Shown here piece after piece: positions 60,259-64,000 of a stretch of DNA of 64,000 nt (position 1 is its first letter; each line of letters begins with the position of its first letter). A program made the translations under genes and the position numbers. The notes below the pieces were generated by a model. The model saw only the letters and a list, made by a program, of their open reading frames with translations, was not told the origin of the DNA and did not search any database. This stretch comes from Bacteroides sp. 51 (GTDB taxonomy: Bacteria; Bacteroidota; Bacteroidia; Bacteroidales; Bacteroidaceae), in NCBI RefSeq assembly GCF_010500965.1, contig NZ_QVMI01000021.1:23035-87034 (forward strand). Direction: 5' to 3'.

Positions 60259-61860
60259 TTAATCTACAGACTTAATTTCCATAATCCGCTGCTCAAACAG
60301 CTCATTAGGGACGATAGATTTGTTTTTCACCTTGGTCTTGTAGGTGTTAATGGTGTTCACAGAATAATTCAGGAAGTTTGCTATACGCTCGCTTTCAAGA
60401 ATACCGAGACGTATCAAGGCAAAGATGCGCATTTCGGCCGTTAGGCTTTTATTTTCAATTCGTACACGATCTTCCGGCTGAAAGAGTTCATTGTACGCGT
60501 TTATAAATGTAGGAAACAGTTTCAGAAAGGTTTCATCGAAAGAGGCGTACATGTTTTCCCTTTCCTTCCGCAAGTCGGATTCTTTGAACATGGCACGCAG
60601 TTCTTCGTATTGCCGTGCAGCAATTCTCCGGTTTGCCAGTTTATACAGATGCTCTATCTTATTGATATACTCGGAGTTGATGTAAAAGGAAGAGCCGATA
60701 TATTCGTCTTTGATATTACTGACTTCGGTGAGTTGGTTGTTGGCGTTCTGCAATTGCTCTCGCCGTTTTTCAATGGTATGCCGCGCTACACGGAGTTTGC
60801 GCACCTGCATATAGATAATGGTAATAGTCAGTATCAGAAGAAGGGATAACAAAGATACGCAGATCACAAACCACATCAGTACATTGCGTTGTTTTTCAAC
60901 AGCAGCAAAACGCTCGTTTTCTATAATAGGCAAGATAGAACTTACTTCGAGTTTACGATGGCGGGCATTATAGAAGTTGGCATCTTCGAGGGCAAGCTTT
61001 ACATATTTATTCGCCCGGTCGATGTCGCCGGTTTCGTAGAGAAGCGTTCCCAGGTTACGCAGGGCGGTAGTTTCTTTGGTTGCAGATTTAACATCACCAA
61101 TAGCAGCCATAGCCATATATATTTTGGCTTTATCTTTATTGTCCTGCAACCAGTATACATATCCCATGCTCGAAGCAGTCATCGCAATCATGTGATCGCT
61201 GATGGACTCCATTTTCAAAATCGTATCGAATGCATTGAGCGACTTCTGAAAATCTCTTTTCTTCATTTGCTGGAGTCCGTAGGAGTACCACCAATCAGAG
61301 GAATGTTTGGGGAGTACGTTCAATAAAGAATCACTGTACAGATTTCCCAAAGCAGTATATTCACTAACGAACGGATCTTCTCGGATATAGTCTACTATAT
61401 CATAATATAAGCGGGCACGAAGCGAATAGTAATTCGATAGGTCTTCATTGTTCCTGGACACCGGATAGGTGTTATCCATAATCTCAAAGGCCTCTTTAAA
61501 TAAGCCCGACGAAAGAAGACAGAAGACAACAGCCTCGTTTGCTCTTACAACATAGGCCTGATTCTCTAACTGCAAGGCTACGTTTAAGGATTTATTGGCA
61601 TAGACATAGGCCGAATCGTATTTATAGGATTTATATTCTTCAAACAGATCCTGGTAGATGTGGAACAACTTGTCTTTACTATTTACCGAAGCAAGTTCTT
61701 TTCTCGACTGGCATATATGTTCTTCTTTCTGGCGGATGTAGACATTACTTTCGGCAATATGAAAGTCAAGCTGCGTCAACAGCGAATCTAACGTATGACC
61801 GGTAAGGGGAGTATCAATAGCTAGTAACAGAAGAATAGCAAACAGGTATCTAATTTTCAT
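60259..61860 (-). CDS. DUF6377-type membrane TPR regulator of PUL 2
   Basis: The protein has a signal peptide (MKIRYLFAILLLLAIDTPLT), helical TPR-like periplasmic repeats (~20-320, LSNYYSLRARLYYDIVDYIR, SLNAFDTILKMESISDHMIA, DIDRANKYVKLALEDANFYN), a transmembrane helix (~330-355, WFVICVSLLSLLLILTITII), a coiled coil, and a C-terminal helix-turn-helix in the DUF6377 region (MRIFALIRLGILESERIANF, LNYSVNTINTYKTKVKNKS). So it should sense glycan in the periplasm and act on DNA from the membrane. The start at 61860 is preferred: the longer frame to 61905 contains a TATCTTTG -7 box inside its first codons. It sits just upstream of PUL 2 and is its likely activator. Confidence 0.87.
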   Translation of the reverse strand: MKIRYLFAILLLLAIDTPLTGHTLDSLLTQLDFHIAESNVYIRQKEEHICQSRKELASVNSKDKLFHIYQDLFEEYKSYKYDSAYVYANKSLNVALQLENQAYVVRANEAVVFCLLSSGLFKEAFEIMDNTYPVSRNNEDLSNYYSLRARLYYDIVDYIREDPFVSEYTALGNLYSDSLLNVLPKHSSDWWYSYGLQQMKKRDFQKSLNAFDTILKMESISDHMIAMTASSMGYVYWLQDNKDKAKIYMAMAAIGDVKSATKETTALRNLGTLLYETGDIDRANKYVKLALEDANFYNARHRKLEVSSILPIIENERFAAVEKQRNVLMWFVICVSLLSLLLILTITIIYMQVRKLRVARHTIEKRREQLQNANNQLTEVSNIKDEYIGSSFYINSEYINKIEHLYKLANRRIAARQYEELRAMFKESDLRKERENMYASFDETFLKLFPTFINAYNELFQPEDRVRIENKSLTAEMRIFALIRLGILESERIANFLNYSVNTINTYKTKVKNKSIVPNELFEQRIMEIKSVD

Positions 61861-61882
61861 ATATACAGATTGAGGTTTGTTA

Positions 61883-61890
61883 CAAAGATA
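61883..61890 (-). promoter_or_regulatory. -7 box of the regulator gene, settles its start codon
   Basis: On the minus strand TATCTTTG fits TAnnTTTG and lies 22 bp before the ATG at 61860. Transcription would start near 61876, downstream of the alternative ATG at 61905, so the long form cannot be made from it. Confidence 0.6.
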
Positions 61891-61978
61891 AAAAAAGTTT
61901 TTCACGGACAGGGGCTATCCATGAAAAACTATAATTTGTTTTTATCTTTATAGAGTTAACCCAAAAGCCATTGATTAC

Positions 61979-62008
61979 TGTAGGGGCGGTTCGTGAACCG
62001 CCCCTACG
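61979..62008. repeat. GC-rich palindromic repeat, single unit
   Basis: GTAGGGGCGG and CCGCCCCTAC bracket TTCGTGAA, one 28-bp dyad of the same family as the double units elsewhere. It lies just after the symporter stop (62036, minus) and probably acts as its terminator. Confidence 0.85.
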
Positions 62009-62035
62009 GTTATATAGGATAATCCGATAAGTTTA

Positions 62036-63598
62036 TCAGGCCTTTACTCCCAGCTTGCTTTTAGTCATCAAGCTAACCACAACCATAGCTATGATAGACA
62101 GTGGAAGGGCAAATACAATCGGGTCTATCATAGGGAAAGGGTAAGATTCGATCAATACTGTCTTTCCAAACAAGGCTTTGCAGATTCCCATAGTTGCTGC
62201 CTCTTTCTCATGCAGGAACACCAATGCAAAGATACTAGCCAATGCTCCGGTCCATAGACTGGCTAACGCTCCCTGGCGGGTAGCACGCTTCCAATACAGG
62301 GCACAGAAGTAAGACGGCAGGAAAGAAGAGGCACAGATTCCCATAAACATGGCTGTACCGCGGGCAATGATATCATTAGGCAGCATATAGCAAATAACAT
62401 AACTGACTAATATTGCAAAGAGTATTCCGATACGAATAACATTTGTCAAACGGCCTCTTGAGCGGGGTTTGTATGTACCATAAATATCCGAACCGGCTGA
62501 TGCACCCATCGTATGGAACTGCGAGCTTAATGTAGACATGCTGGCGGAAAGGATACAGAGCATAAATATAGCTGCAAACCAATCGGGCATGGCTTTAGTG
62601 ATAAAGTATGGAATAATTTTATCAATGTCTTTTATGACTTCGGTTGCCACAGCGCCTTCTGTCTCTAAAAAGAAAATATTACTCAAAGCACCTACATGGT
62701 AGATTGCCCCAACGGTAATCAATATAAATAAACTACCGACAAATACACCACGATTAAGTTGCTTGCTGCTTTTTACTGTCATAAAGCGAACAACCAACTG
62801 CGGTTGAGCCAGACAGCCAAGTCCTACCCCCATAATCAGGGAAGTAACCAGGGTAAACCATTGCGATGATCCTGTAACAGGCATGCGGGTCCAACCCTGA
62901 TGTCCGAGTTCCTTAAATCTCTCCGGAACAAGAGGAGCCATCTCGGTTAGTCTTTCATTAGCTTCGACAAAGCCCATACCAATGGTTTTATAGAACCAGA
63001 AAAGCAGAAACAACATACAGGAGAACATGATTACGGCTTGCATAGCATCGGTGTACATCACTCCTTTCATTCCTCCGGCAATAACGTATGCAGCTACTAC
63101 AAGGGTAAATACCAATAAGGCTATATTAAAATCTATCTGGAATATCTGTTCGATAAACACTGCCCCACCCTTCATTACAACGGCGGCGTAAAGCGGCATA
63201 CCCAGGAAGATGACAGCGGCAACAAACACCTGAACTCCACGCGAACGGTAATAACGTCCCAAGAGTTGCGGGAATGTTCCAACGTTCAGCTTCGCTCCTA
63301 ACCTACGGGTACGCAAACCGAAGAGGATAAAGGCAATAACTACCCCAATAAACATATTGAGGAAACAGAGCCATTGGATTCCCATACCGAAAGCGGCAGA
63401 CACTCCTCCAAAACCTACGATGGCAGAGGCGGAAATAAACGCAGCACCATAGGATAGTGCCATCACAATGGGGTTCATACCACGTCCTCCAACCAGATAG
63501 TCACTGGATGAGGTTGTTTTCTTATACCCTAAAAAGCCCAGAAAGGCAATAAGTAGCAAGTAAGCTACTACAATTAATCCAAGAACAAATGTACTCAT
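62036..63598 (-). CDS. Sodium:solute symporter (SSS family)
   Basis: A 520-residue inner-membrane cotransporter with about 13 predicted helices and family landmarks: SSDYLVGGRGMNPIVMALSY, GAAFISASAIVGFGGVSAAF, AYVIAGGMKGVMYTDAMQAV (the conserved GG-x-x-A/G-VxxTD-x-xQ block), CILSASMSTLSSQFHTMGAS and ICASSFLPSYFCALYWKRAT. The solute is unknown; acetate/proline/pantothenate-type members are similar. It starts on the TAATG at 63596-63600, so its ATG overlaps by one base the stop of a 40-residue membrane protein, a strong sign of translational coupling. Confidence 0.93.
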   Translation of the reverse strand: MSTFVLGLIVVAYLLLIAFLGFLGYKKTTSSSDYLVGGRGMNPIVMALSYGAAFISASAIVGFGGVSAAFGMGIQWLCFLNMFIGVVIAFILFGLRTRRLGAKLNVGTFPQLLGRYYRSRGVQVFVAAVIFLGMPLYAAVVMKGGAVFIEQIFQIDFNIALLVFTLVVAAYVIAGGMKGVMYTDAMQAVIMFSCMLFLLFWFYKTIGMGFVEANERLTEMAPLVPERFKELGHQGWTRMPVTGSSQWFTLVTSLIMGVGLGCLAQPQLVVRFMTVKSSKQLNRGVFVGSLFILITVGAIYHVGALSNIFFLETEGAVATEVIKDIDKIIPYFITKAMPDWFAAIFMLCILSASMSTLSSQFHTMGASAGSDIYGTYKPRSRGRLTNVIRIGILFAILVSYVICYMLPNDIIARGTAMFMGICASSFLPSYFCALYWKRATRQGALASLWTGALASIFALVFLHEKEAATMGICKALFGKTVLIESYPFPMIDPIVFALPLSIIAMVVVSLMTKSKLGVKA

Positions 63599-63720
63599 TA
63601 CGCTTCGTCTTTATCGTTATCTTTATTCCAATACTTGATACCATACCAAGCTGCAAAAAGTACACATATCACAGAGAGGAGATAAGGTAAATAAATCAAT
63701 GGATCTTCTATTCCAAACAT
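63598..63720 (-). CDS. Symporter small accessory protein, 40 residues
   Basis: A very short gene: ATG at 63720, TAA at 63598-63600. It reads MFGIEDPLIYLPYLLSVICV followed by LFAAWYGIKYWNKDNDKDEA: one transmembrane helix and an acidic cytoplasmic tail. Such proteins of about 40 residues (motif GxDDPxxW/Y-L-x-Y-L-L) occur immediately upstream of SSS symporters in many bacteria and are annotated as symporter small accessory proteins. The start and stop fit, and the stop overlaps the symporter ATG by one base. It is likely a subunit or assembly helper. Confidence 0.85.
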   Translation of the reverse strand: MFGIEDPLIYLPYLLSVICVLFAAWYGIKYWNKDNDKDEA

Positions 63721-63915
63721 TTCGTTTCAGTTTTTAATTAAAAGTCGGTGCAAAAGTAAGGAATTTATTGAATATAATGCAAAAAAGATAGAAATTAGTA
63801 GAAGAATGAGGTAAAAGCGCAAGTAAGATCGTGTTTTTAGGGGCAAAAGAGAGGTTAATGGTTTTATTTATACTATTTTGGTTGTTTTTGATTAGTTTTG
63901 AATGTAAATGATTTA

Positions 63916-64000
63916 CTGTAGGGGCGGGTCGCGGACCGCCCCAAAAAGGGTTTTTTTTTAATTTTTGGCATTGGGGGGTTCCCGAACCCCCCCCCAAAAA
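63916..64000. repeat. GC-rich palindromic repeat at the window end, sequence quality suspect
   Basis: The block from CTGTAGGGGCGG on corresponds to the double unit at 47537-47618, including the flank TGTAAATGATTTACTGTA. In the last ~60 bases the second half is full of long C, G, T and A runs where the other copy has mixed bases (GGGGGGTTCCCG against GGGCGGTTCGCG), as expected from low-quality read ends. Confidence 0.75.

Noticed and set aside
63734-63997. 87-residue minus-strand frame at the window end
   Set aside because: It is a translation of the palindromic repeat and of the suspect final bases, and resembles the equally spurious frame at 47328-47591.

Overview
This window looks like a chromosomal segment of a gut-type Bacteroidales bacterium, most likely Parabacteroides or a close relative; the exact genus is inference. 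The evidence is two SusC/SusD loci, an ECF sigma/FecR pair, tandem S46 dipeptidyl-peptidases, DUF4251/DUF3244/DUF4369/DUF5004/DUF6377-type proteins, promoters with a TAnnTTTG -7 box (often with TTG about 18-20 nt upstream), few Shine-Dalgarno sites, and many lipoprotein signal peptides. I saw no rRNA, tRNA, CRISPR array, transposase or phage module.

Layout. 1-2351 (minus) is the edge of a glycan-use cluster: a GH2 beta-glycosidase cut by the window start and a GH105 unsaturated-uronyl hydrolase. 2515-5560 holds a truncated NhaC-type antiporter, rpsP and an intact nhaC; a 22-bp-period repeat array separates rpsP from nhaC. 5624-11692 carries a DUF4251 protein, an S41-fold protein whose catalytic residues look lost, an esterase, an M48 protease, a CNNM/CBS transporter-like protein and an orphan membrane protein. 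11706-21344 (minus) is PUL 1: sigma, FecR anti-sigma, SusC with STN domain, SusD, DUF4361 lipoprotein, then a secreted PPP-type phosphatase and no glycosidase. 21470-26796 has PlsC, a redox-like DUF1573 lipoprotein, a DUF3244 protein, a TPR/HTH regulator and a DUF4369 lipoprotein. 26978-27297 is a palindromic MITE-like element just upstream of adjacent DPP7-like and DPP11-like genes. 31894-34769 has two thioredoxins and glutamine-dependent nadE. 34863-35711 is a divergent pair of small putative DNA-binding proteins.

35713-40330 (minus) is a hisGDCB operon preceded by a clear attenuator: promoter, 14-residue leader peptide with four consecutive His codons, and an intrinsic terminator. 40346-46824 has a thioesterase, a secreted YD-repeat-like protein, a DsbD-family protein, a Dabb protein, uridine kinase and an MltF-like lytic transglycosylase. 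46825-47885 is a gene-poor kilobase of nested inverted repeats with a possible surface-protein fragment. A small lipoprotein and a DUF3868/OmpA-like protein follow. 50507-61860 (minus) is PUL 2: DUF6377 regulator, DUF5004 lipoprotein, a two-module SusE-like protein, SusC, SusD, a GH99-like lipoprotein and a GH97 alpha-glucosidase-like enzyme, which points to an alpha-linked glycan. The window closes with a sodium:solute symporter and a 40-residue membrane protein translationally coupled to it, then a GC-rich palindromic repeat whose last 60 bases look like poor sequence.

The most distinctive non-coding theme is the number and variety of intergenic repeat structures, including three unrelated arrays sharing a 22-bp period, and very long inverted repeats.
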